Shown here: piece after piece, positions 41,669 through 53,440 of the stretch | Position numbering within the stretch: position 1 is the first letter of the stretch | Layout: each line of letters begins with the position of its first letter | DNA from: Liolophura sinensis | Lineage: Eukaryota; Mollusca; Polyplacophora; Chitonida; Chitonidae | NCBI RefSeq assembly: GCF_032854445.1 | Contig: NC_088307.1 | Location: forward strand, 8,942,017 to 9,006,016 | Length of the DNA stretch: 64,000 bases | Reading direction: 5' to 3' | The notes under the pieces: generated by a model | Database searches by the model: none | What the model saw: the letters and a program-made list of their open reading frames with translations, nothing else | Told to the model about the DNA's origin: nothing | Made by a program: the position numbers and the translations under genes

Positions 41669-41927
41669 TACTGAAAAAATTAATCTGTTAATTTTAACAG
41701 AAAGTCTGTTGTCTGAGTGATGCTGGAATGTATTCTGTTATTATAACATAGTACTGTATTATATTCACCATACTATCCTGCCTGTTAGTCTAACAGAATC
41801 TTTTAAGTTGAATTTATAGAACATTTGCATTATAATTAACATAATAATCTGCCGCAATAGCAGAATACATTCTGTCATCACTCAGACAACAGTCTTTTGG
41901 TTAAAGTTAAGATTTTTTTTGAGAGTA
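41669..41927. mobile_element. TA-flanked MITE (mariner-like), copy 2
   Basis: Starts TA then CTGAAAAAATTAATCTGTTA and ends AAGATTTTTTTTGAGAG then TA. Inside, GTTGTCTGAGTGATG on the left is mirrored by CATCACTCAGACAAC on the right, and GAATGTATTCTG by CAGAATACATTC, so it forms a near-complete foldback of about 260 bp. Confidence 0.78.
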
Positions 41928-43929
41928 CAAAATCTTGAATACAGCTATACAAATGATATTAAGGATCTTTTTCTGTATGAGTTAAGGTGTACTTTTTGTT
42001 TAAGTAAAAGTGTACTGAACTAAATTTTATGTTGTATTGTGCCACTATCTATATATTTCTAATATCATCTATTTTACAGCTTGAAATGTAGTACATGTAA
42101 ATACAATTAATAAAGCAACTAGTTTTGAATAATTTTTGTTTCCTCGGATTCAGACCGACACATGGGCCTAGCATACTAATAATGTTTTTCTTTTAGAGGT
42201 TTTCTTTTCATCTTGAAATACTTGTTATTTATGCTTTGTAAAATACATTTTAACACAGTATGGACTCCAATTGGTCGGTATTTTTTAACTCAGTTTGGTA
42301 AAAAAAGAACTCAATTTCTGAGCTCAAGTTTGTCAAATTTGGACTTATATGAATCCCTGCATGCATGCAATGTGTATCACCTTTCAGTAGGCCTAGTTGT
42401 ATCTGTCATGTCTCATTTCTCGCCCGTACTCCACTCTCATAACACCAGGTTAGTTTTGCTTAAAACGTGGATTTTTTTTCTGGAAAATACACATTTCAGA
42501 ACTAAAATTATTTTCAGTACAGGCACATTCCATAAAATACTGCCATGAAGAGTACAAGGTTCATTTCAAGTTAATTATTAAGAAAATGGTAAATATTTCT
42601 TATAAATGTTTATGAAAGTGGAAGAAAAATAGAATCTAATCATTCTAAGGGGTCATATACAGTAAGGGAAACAGTTGATCTTTCTATAGTCCAGTGTCAC
42701 GTGATAAAATTTGATTGTCGACATACACACTGTATGTACTTACGTAGAAACATATAAACATTAAGTGTATTCTGAAATTCCAAAGTAATAAGCCCTTTAA
42801 AAAATGCTAACCATGTCATTAGGTATATTTGTACATATTTAAAAACACAAGACTGATGAAAGTAAACTGACTGATTACGTTGAATCAATACTTAATGTAC
42901 CCCCCCCCCCCCCCATTACTAGAGGACCGGCATTAGCCCACAGTGTAGAGGTCATTCTGTACAGCCACAGATAGTGATTCCCTGTGGAAAATAGGACATA
43001 ATATATGATTTAGGCCCACTTGTGGCTATGCTGTAGGCCATCCTGCACGTAGGTACAGTATGTGACCTGGTCCATTCTATATACCTACCAAAGGCTTTAC
43101 CGGGATACATATATACCATTGTAATTGTTCCAGTTTTCCTGTACACTCGCTAAATGATTTCACTGGATTGTATAACTGGATTGTATTTTTCTCAAGATTG
43201 GTAGCATACAATAAGAAAATGATTGAGCATAAGCTCAAAAAAGTCTATATGCCTGGGGAAGCTATTGAAAATTTTTGAAACTTGTTAAATCATGTTTCGA
43301 AGAAATATACGCACAGTTCAGATTAGAATACCAGCTTATAAATTCCCTAATTAAAATCATAAATACTTACCCACTGTCTTGGTGGTCATGAAAAATACAG
43401 AAACTAAAGATAAGCCTAGATAGAGCGTCGATCTTAGGGTGCTGCTGTCTGATGAAATAAGCAGGATGTGAATGGTGCGTCCTCCCCGCCAAATGTCCAA
43501 TCCATCAGAATCTTTGATCATGTGAATCTCTGGGTGCTATACCCAAACCCCAGCTAACACCTGGGGCTTAAGACTCCATGAGCACAGCACATGCAGACAC
43601 CCAATTGTAGGGTGAAAGTTTACACTGAATTGACAAGGTATGTATAAATATATGCAATTTTTTAATTAGATATATAATGATGAATATACATGTATATGAT
43701 GGTTTCCTGAGTGCAGAAAGTATTTCAAAGTCATGGACAAATATAACTATTTACTGACTGAAATTAATTACTACACACCAGTCACATGTACCCACCCACT
43801 AATGCAACATTCCTCTCACACTTTATTATTCCTATATCCGTTTCTACCAGCTGCCTTTTACAAAACATGCTCTGATGATATATACTATTTCATCATAATA
43901 ACTTATGTAATTGTATGCAAAAGTATATT
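41928..43929. other. Intergenic, no gene seen
   Basis: Short frames only. A pure C run at 42900-42914 and a small hairpin AACCCCAG/CTGGGGCTT near 43547-43570. Confidence 0.5.
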
Positions 43930-44800
43930 TGTCCCATTTTGGCTTTACCAATATGGGCTACATGTGTGGAAAACGATAAGGGTCCTAGTTGGGAATTATT
44001 TGGGTTTAATGGTTTGGGCTACATATGTGGTAAAGGATAAGAGTCCCATCTGGGAATTACTTTTGGACTTAACCGCATGGGCTATATGTGTGGAAAAGAT
44101 TAACTGTCCCATTTGGGAATTACTTGGGTTTAACCGTATGGGCTATACGTGTGCAAAAGAATAATTGTCCCATTTGGGAATTACTTGGGGCGTAACCATG
44201 TGGGCAACGTGTGGAAAGAATAACTGTCCCATTTGGGAATTACTTGGGCTTAACCATGTGGGCAACGTGTGGAAAAGAATAACTGTCCCATTTGGGAATT
44301 ACTTGGGCTTAACCATGTGGGCAACATGTGTGGAAAAGAATGACTGTCCCATTTGGGAATTAATTGGGCTTAACCATGTGGGCAATGTGTGTGGAAAAGA
44401 GTAACTGTCCCATTTGGGAATTACTTGGGCTTAACCATGTGGGCAACATGTGTGGAAAAGAATAACTGTCCCATTGGGGAATTACTTGGGCTTAACCATG
44501 TTGGCTACATTTGTGGCAGATGACAAGGGTCCCATTTGGGAATTACTTGGGCTTAACCATGTGGGCAACATGTGTGGAAAAGAATAACTGTCCCATTTGG
44601 GAATTACTTGGGCTTAACCATGTGGGCAACATATGTGGAAAAGAATAATTGTCCCATTTGGGAATTACTTGGGCTTAACCATGTAGGCAATGTGTGTGGA
44701 AAAGAGTAACTGTCCCATTTGGGAATTACTTGGGGCTTAACCATGTTGGCTACATTTATGGCAGATGACAAGGGTCCCATTTGGGAAATACATGGGTTAG
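43930..44800. repeat. 60/61-bp minisatellite, about 15 copies
   Basis: The unit contains TGTCCCATTTGGGAATTACT and CTTAACCATGTGGGCAAC. The CCCATTTGGG palindrome recurs at roughly 60-61-bp steps from 43933 to 44775. Frames on both strands stay open over parts of it (PIWELLGLNHVG-like and PKWDSYSFPHTLPTWL-like), which is array artefact rather than a gene. Confidence 0.92.
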
Positions 44801-46187
44801 CCAATTCTGGCCTTGCCAGAAGAAAATGACATGGGGCCCAAATGGGAAAATGTGGGGATACAAGGGCCAGTGAGCTTGTATTATCCCCACATGGGAGCCG
44901 CAACCCTTTGCTGTCTGGGATATTTACATCATTTGGGATTAATGGCACAATGGCATCATTTTTTTGTCAAATGTGGGCTACACAGGGCAGGCCTAAGCAG
45001 TCAATCTCAGTATAGGTATCGGTAAATTTATTTATTTATAAATGTATTTGATTGGTGCTTTTAACGTGCTGAGGAATAGATTCTATCTCAATGATCTTAG
45101 CAACTGTACCAATTTGTAACATGGAAACAAGTGAGGCACCGCAGTCAGCAGGCCTATCTTGTAGACAAAATTGAATCCGCAAGTAATTTTCTAGGCGGAA
45201 ATCATGTTGTGCTAATGTGGAAAGAGAAGTTGGATAGTTGCAATGCTGGAGGCGAGGCCAGGATTGAGTGACAATTAGGTGGGGGGAGGTATACTAATTG
45301 ATTATGGCTGGTAATTAGAGTGGTTTAGGCAATTGTGGAGTTATGCTTACTTTACATATCGCGCAGAATACCTGCACGTGTGCTGAACGTTTTGATGTGA
45401 TGCCTAAAGGAAAGGTTAGACAGGCCAAAAACAACAACAACAAATGTTTATGTCAAACATTTACACCTCTGCTGTCAAAGTAGTTATGGCAATATCAAAA
45501 TGTTCATCCTGTAAGTCCTGGGATTAGGATAGACATCTGTCTTAATCCCAGGTATGTCCTGTAGAAGATATGTCAACAATTAGTGCGGTTATGATTTATC
45601 ACTGATCATTGGGGAATAAAATTCCATGGTTAATTTGTCATCTGAAAGGATAGTCCAGTTAAATTAAACGTTTGATTTCAGCGAACTTCTGAAAGGAAAG
45701 CAATCCTATATGTGAGGATCCATTAATTAATTAGTGTTAAAGCTTTCTTAAAGTGTATGATGATCAAAGCTTTGTAAAATGATTTATGATTGTTTTGTGA
45801 ACATGTTTACGTTGATTCTAATGGGGAATATCAGTGTATTTTTAATGATGTGAAAACTGTATTTCAACTGAAGTGTAGTTTTATCCAGGTGACACTCTGA
45901 TTTTTCTTCATTCATCCTCCTTAAGGGCCACTTGAGTATGTTAAAAGCTTTTTGTGAAGTTTGATTAATTTCTTATCAAAAAAACTTAAGTCTTTGCATA
46001 AGAAGTATGATTTTAAAGCCATTATGTGCTTCTGAAAGTGCATTTTGCATACCTTAATTAAGGTGAAATTCAGTAATGTGTGTTGAAATTATCTCTTCAG
46101 CGGACTTTCCAGACAAGGTTTTCTACAAAGTGACGGACAACCTGCCAGAATAGGTACATGTACATGTAAGTTCATTTACAATTTTTA
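44801..46187. other. Intergenic, no gene assigned
   Basis: A weak main-family SINE tail fragment (ATTTATTTATTTATAAATG, then GATTGGTGCTTTTAACG) lies at about 45026-45080. One exon-like stretch at 46099-46154 (TCTTCAG|CGGACTTTCC to GAATAG) reads ADFPDKVFYKVTDNLPE then stop; it is too short to support. Confidence 0.4.
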
Positions 46188-46266
46188 GGGATCCCGTTCT
46201 CCCGAACGGGATCCCTTTTGTTATTGTTCTGTTTTTTAGGGATCCCGTTCTCCCGAACGGGATCCC
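46188..46266. repeat. Two perfect hairpins, 51 bp apart
   Basis: GGGATCCCGTTC, loop TCCC, then its exact complement, occurs at 46188-46215 and again at 46239-46266. Each is preceded by TTTTTA and followed by a T-rich spacer ending GTTCTGTTTTTT. They sit directly at the left edge of the three-unit array and probably belong to it. Confidence 0.92.
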
Positions 46267-46287
46267 TATTGTAATCGTTCTGTTTTT

Positions 46288-46479
46288 TCTTATTATTATT
46301 ATTATTATTATTATTATTTTTTTTTCACCGACTTTGTTAGCAAGGAAACTTTTTTACTGTTCAACATAGAGGTCTGAAATTTTGCACACGTATTTTGGCG
46401 GTGATTTTCCAGGGATAAATTCTCCATTTTTTTTTTCATGTCACGTGGTTCGGCCGCCATATTGGATTTTGTGTAAAAC

Positions 46480-46510
<31 letters not shown>

Positions 46511-47620
46511 ACCGATCGTTATCAAATTTGACATGCAGCTAGTAGGTCACGAGTTCTTTAAAGTTTGCAAAAATGGTTCACTTCCGGTCAAAATTCTGGA
46601 AGCTCGCTATTGGTCGAATTTGTGACGTCACAAAAAGTTCTCAAAGTTCAATTGTTCTGAACGTATTCTGATGTATCTTGAGCTGCTGATTCTGAATCTT
46701 GTTGTATTTTTTGCATATCTTTGTAACTTTTTGAGATATGAGCAAAAAACTCAAAAAAGTGACGTAATTTCAATGACCTGTAACTCGAGAACTATGGCAG
46801 CTAGAAATGTGCAACCTGCACCAAATTGTAGAACAAGACATGCTCTTTCGATCATTCGTCAACAGATTTGAGCTCCGATCAATAGTTTTTTCGCTAGAAG
46901 CGTTTAAATGACAACACCGTTTTTTGTTTAGAAAAAGATGGGAATCCTATTGCTTTAACATGGAGTTAGATGGGGACTGGACTGGGTTTGTAGTATTTGA
47001 CCTGATGCTTTCGACTACCTTCTCCGTGATCTCTCGAAACGGTTGTAGGATGACATTGATTCCAGTTCCCATCTAACTCCAGTACTCTATTAGATGGCGT
47101 AGAGATCTAAGTACAACAGCAAATGACATGGACCTGTAAAAGATAGCTTTGTTTTGCCCAGACCTCGTGCTCTTTACTATACGTTAAACAGTCCAGGGTG
47201 ATTAACAGATATGGACATGTGAACTGGTCCAAGTGCTGACTTTCCAACGATGGCCGAGCTATCAGTGGAGCAGTGAGTCTGTGCATGGCAGGTCGTGGAT
47301 TGAGATGTAAATGTACAAACCTGCTGTTACACTGGTCGTGTTTTTGCCTTATATCTTACAATTAGCGGGCTAAGTCTGCCAAGGAACGACCGTTTTTCAT
47401 TGGGCATAGCGTAGCATCATTAAGGTCGCCGATCTATTCGAGGGAATGCAAATGACTGGCCGACTGCCTCAATGACAAGCGGTGTAAGGTCGGATGGAAT
47501 CTTTGAAAGCCGTGTATGTGGAACATGTGTCCTTCGAACACAGAACATGAAGGGAAAAAACGTCATCGATCCGATCCGGGATCCCGGCCTAGGATCTGCT
47601 ATTCGCAGATCCATTCTAGT
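46288..47620. mobile_element. Helitron-like array, unit 1
   Basis: Begins with a TTA microsatellite and CACCGACTTTGT (46326). It contains conserved non-coding blocks such as GAACCACTGAACCGATCG and GTGACGTCACAAAAAGTTCT, plus an internal 20-bp inverted pair (GGAGTTAGATGGGGACTGGA with TCCAGTTCCCATCTAACTCC). It ends in CCGGGATCCCGG, the hairpin GGATCTGC/TATTC/GCAGATCC, then ATTCTAG|T. A 3' hairpin followed by CTRR and T is the hallmark of Helitrons; no Rep/helicase is present, so it is at most non-autonomous. Confidence 0.6.
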
Positions 47621-47801
47621 TCTTATTATTATTATTATTTTTTTTTTTCACCGACTTTGTGAGCAGCAGAACTTTAACACCGTTCAACATAGACGTCTCA
47701 AATTTTGTACACACAATCTGGCGGAGATTTTCCAGGGGTATTTTTTTTGTTTTTTTCTTATGTCACGTGATTCGGCTGCCATATTGGATTTTGTGTAAAA
47801 T

Positions 47802-47832
<31 letters not shown>

Positions 47833-48940
47833 ACCGATCGCTTTCAAATTTAACATGAAGCTAGTAGGTTACGAGTTCTTTAAAGTTTGCGAAAATTGTT
47901 CAGTTCCGGTCAAAACTCTGGAAGTTCGCCATTGGTCGAATTTGTGACGTCACAAAAAGTTCTCAAAGTTCAATTGTTCTGAACGTGTTCTGATGTATCT
48001 TGAGCTGCTGATTCCGAATCTGGTTGTATTTTTTGTATATCTGTGTAACTTTTTGAGATATAAGCAAAAAATTCAAAAAAATTACGTAAATTCAATGAAC
48101 TGTAACTCGAGAACTATGGCAGCTAGAAATGTGCAACCTGCACGGAATTGTAGCCCAAGACATGCTCTTTCGAGCATTCGTCAACGGATTTCAGCTCCGA
48201 TCAATAGTTTTTTCGCTACAAGCGTTCAAATCAGAACACCGTTTTTTGTTTGGAAAAAGACAGGAATCCTATTGCTTTAACATGGAGTTAGAAGGGGACT
48301 GGACTGGGTTTGTAGTATTTAACCTGATGCTTTAGCCTACACTGTCCGTGATCTCACGAAACGGTTGTAGGATGACATTGATTCCAGTTCCCATCTAACT
48401 CCACTATTCTATTAGATGGCGTAGAGATCTAACTACAACAGCAAACGACGTGGACCTGTAAAAGTTAGCTTTGTTTTGCGCAGACCTCGTCCTCTTTACT
48501 ATACGTTAAACAGGCCAGGGTGATTGACAGATATGGACATGTGCCGTGGTCCAAGTGCTGACTTTCTAACGGTGGCCGAGCTATCAGTGGAGCAGTGAGT
48601 CTGTGCATGGCAGGTCGTGGATTGAGATGTGAATGTACAAACTTGCTGTTACACTGGTCGTGTTTTTGCCTTATTTCTTACAATTAGCGGGTTAAGCCTA
48701 CCAGGAACGACCGTTTTTTACTGGGCATAGCGTAGCATCATCAAGGTCGCCGGTCTATTCGAGGGAATGCAAATGACCGGCCGACTGCCTCAGTGACAAA
48801 CGGTGTAAGGTCGCATGGAAACTTTGAAAGCCGTGTATGTGGAAGATGTGTCCTTCGAACACAGATCGTGAAGGGGAAAACGTCATCGATCAGATCCGGG
48901 ATCCCGGCCTAGGATCTGCTATTTGCAGATCCATTCTAGT
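47621..48940. mobile_element. Helitron-like array, unit 2
   Basis: Head-to-tail repeat of unit 1 (CACCGACTTTGT at 47649, so 1,323 bp later). Roughly 90% similar by eye, ending in the same hairpin (one loop change, TATTT) and ATTCTAGT. Frames of 95-108 codons inside are not conserved between units and are not genes. Confidence 0.62.
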
Positions 48941-49108
48941 TATTATTATTTTTTTTTCACCGACCTTTTTCGCATGGAAACTTTTTTACCGTTCAACATA
49001 CAGATCTGAAATTTTGCACACATTTTCTGGTGGTGAATATCTCGGGACAAATTCTCCACTTTATTGCTATGTCACGTGGTTCGGCCGCCATATTGGATTT
49101 TGTTTAAA

Positions 49109-49139
<31 letters not shown>

Positions 49140-50250
49140 AAACCGATCGGTTTCAAATTTGACATGCAGCTAGTAAGTTACGAGTTCTTTAAAGTTTGCG
49201 AAAATAGTTGACTTTCGGTCAAAATTCTGGAAGTTCGCCATTGGTCGAATTTGTGACGTCACAAAAAGTTCTCAAAGTTCAATAGTTCTCAACGCATTCT
49301 GGTGTATCTTGAGCTGCTGATTTTGAATCTGCTTGTATTTTTTGCATATCTGTGTAACTTTTTGAGATATTAGCAAAAAACTCAAAAAAGTTACGTAAAT
49401 TCAATGACCTGTAACTCGAGATCTTTGGGAGCTAGAAATGTGCAACCTGCACGAAATTGTAGCCCAAGACATGCTCTTTCGAGCATTCGTCAACGGATTT
49501 CAGCTCCGATCAATAGTTTTTTCGCTACAAGCGTGTAAATGACAACACCGTTTTTTGTTTAGATAAAGGTGCTAATCCTATTGCTTTAACATGGAGTTAG
49601 ATGGGGACTGGACTGGGTTTGTAGTATTTGACCTGATGCTTTCGGCTACACTGTCCGTGATCTCCCGAAACGGTTGTAGGATGACATTGATTCCAGTTCC
49701 CATCTAACTCCAGTACTCTATTAGATGGCGTAGAGATCTAACTACAACAGCAAACGACGTGGACCTGTAAAAGTTAGCTTTGTTTTGCGCAGACCTCGTC
49801 CTCTTTACTATACGTTAAACAGTCCAGGGAGATTGACAGATATGGACATGTGCCCAGCTCCAAGTGCTGACTTTCTAACGATGGCCGAGCTATCAGTGGA
49901 GCAGTGAGTCTGTGCATGGCAGGTCGTGGATTGAGATGTGAATGTACAAACTTGCTGTTACACTGGTCGTGTTTTTGCATTATTTCTAACTAATAGCGGG
50001 TTAAGCCTTCCAAGGGACGACTGTTTTTCACTGGGCATAGCGTAGCATCATCAAGGTCGCCGATCTATTCGAGGGAATGCAAATGACCGGCCGACTGCCT
50101 CAATGACAAACGGTGTAAGGTTGCATGGAATCTTTGAAAGCCGTGCATGTGGAACATGTGTCCTTCGAACACAGAACGTCAAGATGAAAACGTCATCGAT
50201 CCGATCCGGGATCCCGGCCTAGGATCTGCTATTCGCAGATCCATTCTAGT
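48941..50250. mobile_element. Helitron-like array, unit 3
   Basis: Third copy (CACCGACC at 48958, 1,309 bp after unit 2), with a shorter TTA tract. It ends in the hairpin and ATTCTAGT at 50250, after which unrelated sequence and a SINE follow, so this is the outer right edge of the array. Confidence 0.62.
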
Positions 50251-50259
50251 TAAGTTTTT

Positions 50260-50528
50260 TTTTGTTTTGTTTTGATTGGTGTTTTACGCTGTACTCAAGA
50301 ATATTTCACTTATACAACGGCAGCCAGCATTATGGTGGGTGGAAACCGGGCAGAGGCCAGAGGAAACCCACAACCATCCGCAGGTTGCTGACAGACCTTC
50401 CCACATACGGCCGGAGAGGAAGCCAGCATGAGCTGGTCTTGAGCTCACAGCGACCGCATTGGTGAGAGGCTTCTGGGTCACTACACTGCGCTAGCGCGCT
50501 AACCGACTGAGCCACGGAAGCCCCCAAT
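50260..50528 (-). mobile_element. Main-family SINE, full length, minus
   Basis: Tail TTTTGATTGGTGTTTTACGC, complete core, and the head reverse-complement ending in GCGCTAGCGCGCTAACCG, then ACTGAGCCACGGAAGCCCCC. One of the most complete copies in the window. Confidence 0.95.
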
Positions 50529-51721
50529 TTTTAAGAGATTTGTATTCAAGTCTTCATTTGGGCTATGACATCTATATTCAGGGAACAATCTACTAGAGCT
50601 CCTAGGCCCTATTGTCAATGGCCTGTTGGGGATTTATTTGCCAAAATATACAATCTTTAGATATGCATGCCTCTCTTGTACTTTTGAACAATGGGGTTAA
50701 GATATAACCTGAGAAGTGAAACTTTGTATGTTTGATGTTGGTTAACTTAAATGTACATTCACAAGTTATTATTCAACAGGCTGGTATGTGACCTAGGTTA
50801 ACAACCAGTTAACTGTAAAGTACACACAAATACCAATCACATCTTCTTGGTACATGTTTTTCTCTGAAAAATGCACATTAGTTGATTGATATGTCTGTTT
50901 GTCTCTCTGTGAGTTGGTCTGTGGGTAAGAGGACCTGTCAGTTTGTCTGTGGGTAAGTGGGCCTGTCGGTGTGTGGTTGAGTACGCCTGTCAGTGGGTCC
51001 ATGGATGAGTCATCTTGTCAGTTGGTGTGTGGGTGAGTCGGCCTGTCAGTGGGTCCATGGATAAGTTAGCCTGTCAGCTGATCTGTGACTGAGCCTACCT
51101 TTCAGTGGGTCTGTGGATGACCACCCTGCAACAAATTTTTATAACTCTACCTGTACAAGCTAGCACCTTTGTAGTTTATGTCATACCCCGAGCATCAGCA
51201 TTGGCGTCTAATAACAGCTAACGCAATGTTAAGGTTGGTATTGTATGTTAAACCAAAACATCACATAAAGATGACAATCGCATTAAAATATTTAGGAATG
51301 CGATCTATTTAGGTGAACATTGTTCATACATAGGTGTAATTAGAAAGTCCATCTTTATATGGCCAGGACTTTATATGTTATAATGTTCAGCTCTTGACCT
51401 ATCTTTTCATTTGTACCTTACAAACACAGATTTTCACTTGTAATTCAAGGCTACACAATGTATGTTTTGTATCAGTTCACATATCCTGGTTGTGAACAGT
51501 GAACTTATCGGAGAATTAAGCTTTAGCTGTAAACTGTATGGCATCAAAGCTTTTAAAGAATTGTATATTTTTAAATAGTTGTACTGCTAAATCTTGTGGT
51601 CTTTACCTAAACCTAGCCTCATTTTAATTTACATTTTCATTCCCCCACCCCACCCCCACGCCTTACTTGGGCTTTATATTTCATATCTATTTTCCCCAGT
51701 ATTGCATGCAATGCCTCTTAA
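50529..51721. other. Intergenic, no gene seen
   Basis: A degenerate repeat based on GTGGGTGAGTxxGCCTGTCAGT spans about 50900-51125. The remainder is AT-rich and featureless. Confidence 0.5.
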
Positions 51722-52055
51722 TCGAGACCGCGGACATCTGGGCATGTCGCTCATACAAGTCAGCGGTAAGCAGAGGACGAGGTGAAAGATAACATGGGAG
51801 GGTATAGGGAAATGAACAACATTAAACAATTGTCAGAGAAGTACCGCTGATAATCACCAGAAATTATAGTATGTAAGACAACAGAACATTGTACACAGCA
51901 TATATAAATTGTGTCAGCAAAACCTGGTTTTGAACTTTTGAGGCTGTGAAATAGATTTTGTATGAACTCCATGTTATGTTTTCACTGACGCGTGTGAGCG
52001 AGTATACGTGTTGACGCAAATAAAACAGCAAATGCCCAGACGTCCGCGGTCTCGA
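51722..52055. mobile_element. 334-bp element with 24-bp terminal inverted repeats
   Basis: The left end 51722-51745 (TCGAGACCGCGG...) and the right end 52032-52055 are reverse complements at 23 of 24 positions. The arms are GC-rich in AT-rich DNA. The interior has no coding potential. No clear target-site duplication was found, so the superfamily is unknown. Confidence 0.68.
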
Positions 52056-52242
52056 ATACTAGCTTACTATTATGTACATGTGCATGTAATTCCTGCTAAA
52101 CCATTCCTGCCATAAGTCTGTTTACTAACTTACCACACCTTGATTTGTCTTAAATACCTGACTGCATTTTAAACCTACACAGCTACATGTATATAAGTCA
52201 ATGTGTTCTTTACTGCATGTATTCCCATCATGTTGCAGTATA

Positions 52243-52505
52243 TTTATTTTGTTTTATTTGATTGGTGTTTGATGCTGTACTCGAGAATATTTTACTGGTT
52301 TGATGGTGGCCAGCATCATTGTGGGAGAAAATTCCGGGGAGAAACCCACGAAGGTCCACAGTTTGCTGGGAGATCTTCCCATGTACAGCCAGAGAGGAAG
52401 ACTTGAAACTGACTCACCGTCACGGCGGCATTGGTGAGAGGCTCCTGGGTCATTACGCCGCCATGCTGTCTGGTTAACCACGCTAACCACCTTGGCCTTG
52501 TTGTG
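52243..52505 (-). mobile_element. Main-family SINE, full length, minus, diverged
   Basis: TTGATTGGTGTTTGATGCTG, then GTACTCGAGAATATTTTACT, through to CGGCGGCATTGGTGAGAGGC and the head end GTTAACCACGCTAACCACC. Several core changes compared with 50260. Confidence 0.9.
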
Positions 52506-53077
52506 ACACCACAAGTAAATTGTTACAAGTGTGAGTCAGGGGATCATTTATCAGGCAGACCCTGACAAATGGTGGCGGTTATATCTTTGGCAAATAATGT
52601 GCTTTGAGGTAAGACATATAATTTAGGGAAACCATGTTGGTTGATGTCTACTAATGAATAGAGCTGTTGGAAAACTATACTCAAAATGGTGGTTAACATT
52701 GAGGCAGACATTCTAGTGGATGTTGTATTTTACTATTGGTAATGGTGTTAACAATCTGCCCCCAAAATGTCCCCTCCCCCCCAAAGTTTTTAAAATAAAT
52801 ATCAAAAAATGTTAGTTTTAGTGCTGAAACTTTATCTTTTCCAGTTGGATATTATCCTACCTTCCAAACAAACGAGACATTTCTAAGATCATGTAGCAGT
52901 AGAAGGCAAAATGTGCTTAGTCCTTGGAGAACTTTAAGGTCATTCACCTGGGATTAAGATAATCTAGCTTAATCCAAGCCTCAACTCAAAGAGAGTTTTT
53001 TTGCCAAATTCTTCTAGTATTAGCTTCATAAACTTCTATTAAAAACATATCATACTCTATAAAGTATATACCACAGG
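52506..53077. other. Intergenic with an old ~180-bp repeat
   Basis: A copy of the old dispersed repeat at about 52800-52960 (TTTTCCAGTTGGATATTATC, then CTACCTTCCAAACAAACG). Nothing else is recognised. Confidence 0.55.
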
Positions 53078-53156
53078 CTCTACCTGATTTCCTCCCACCA
53101 TATTGCTGGCCACCATTGTATCAATGAAATATTATTGAGTACAGCCTAAGGCACCA
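53078..53156 (+). mobile_element. Main-family SINE 3' fragment, plus
   Basis: GATTTCCTCCCACCATATTG, then AATGAAATATTATTGAGTAC. Split at GCCTAAGGCACCA by the insertion of another SINE; the rest of its tail resumes at 53428. Confidence 0.8.
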
Positions 53157-53440
53157 TTTATTTTATTTATTTATTTGATTGGTGTTTTACGCCGTACTCA
53201 AGAATATTTCACTTATACGACGACGGCCACCATTATGGTGGGTGGAAACCGGGCACAGCCCAGGGGAAACCCACGACCATCCGCAGGTTGCTGGCAGACC
53301 TTCCCACTTACAATCAGAGAGGAAGCCAGCATGATCTGGACATGAACTCACAATGACCGCATTGGTGAGAGGCTCCTGAGTCATTATGCTGCGATAGCAT
53401 GCTAACCGACTGAGCCACAGAGACCCCGCCTAAAGCACCA
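53144..53440 (-). mobile_element. Main-family SINE, full length, nested, with TSD
   Basis: A full minus-strand element (about 53157-53427) inserted in the tail of the previous SINE. The flanks GCCTAAGGCACCA (53144-53156) and GCCTAAAGCACCA (53428-53440) form a 13-bp target duplication with one later change. Confidence 0.9.

Noticed and set aside
43733-44404. Plus-strand frames of 143 and 79 codons with repeated PIWELLG
   Set aside because: They lie within the 60/61-bp array and switch frame with unit length; the opposite strand is equally open.
46099-46154. Exon-like stretch ADFPDKVFYKVTDNLPE then stop
   Set aside because: Good acceptor and an open 17-codon run ending in TAG, but too short and with no compatible upstream exon identified.
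47472-49211. 95-124-codon frames within the 1.32-kb units
   Set aside because: The frames are not conserved between the three units and shift with small indels; no transposase or replication domain could be read.
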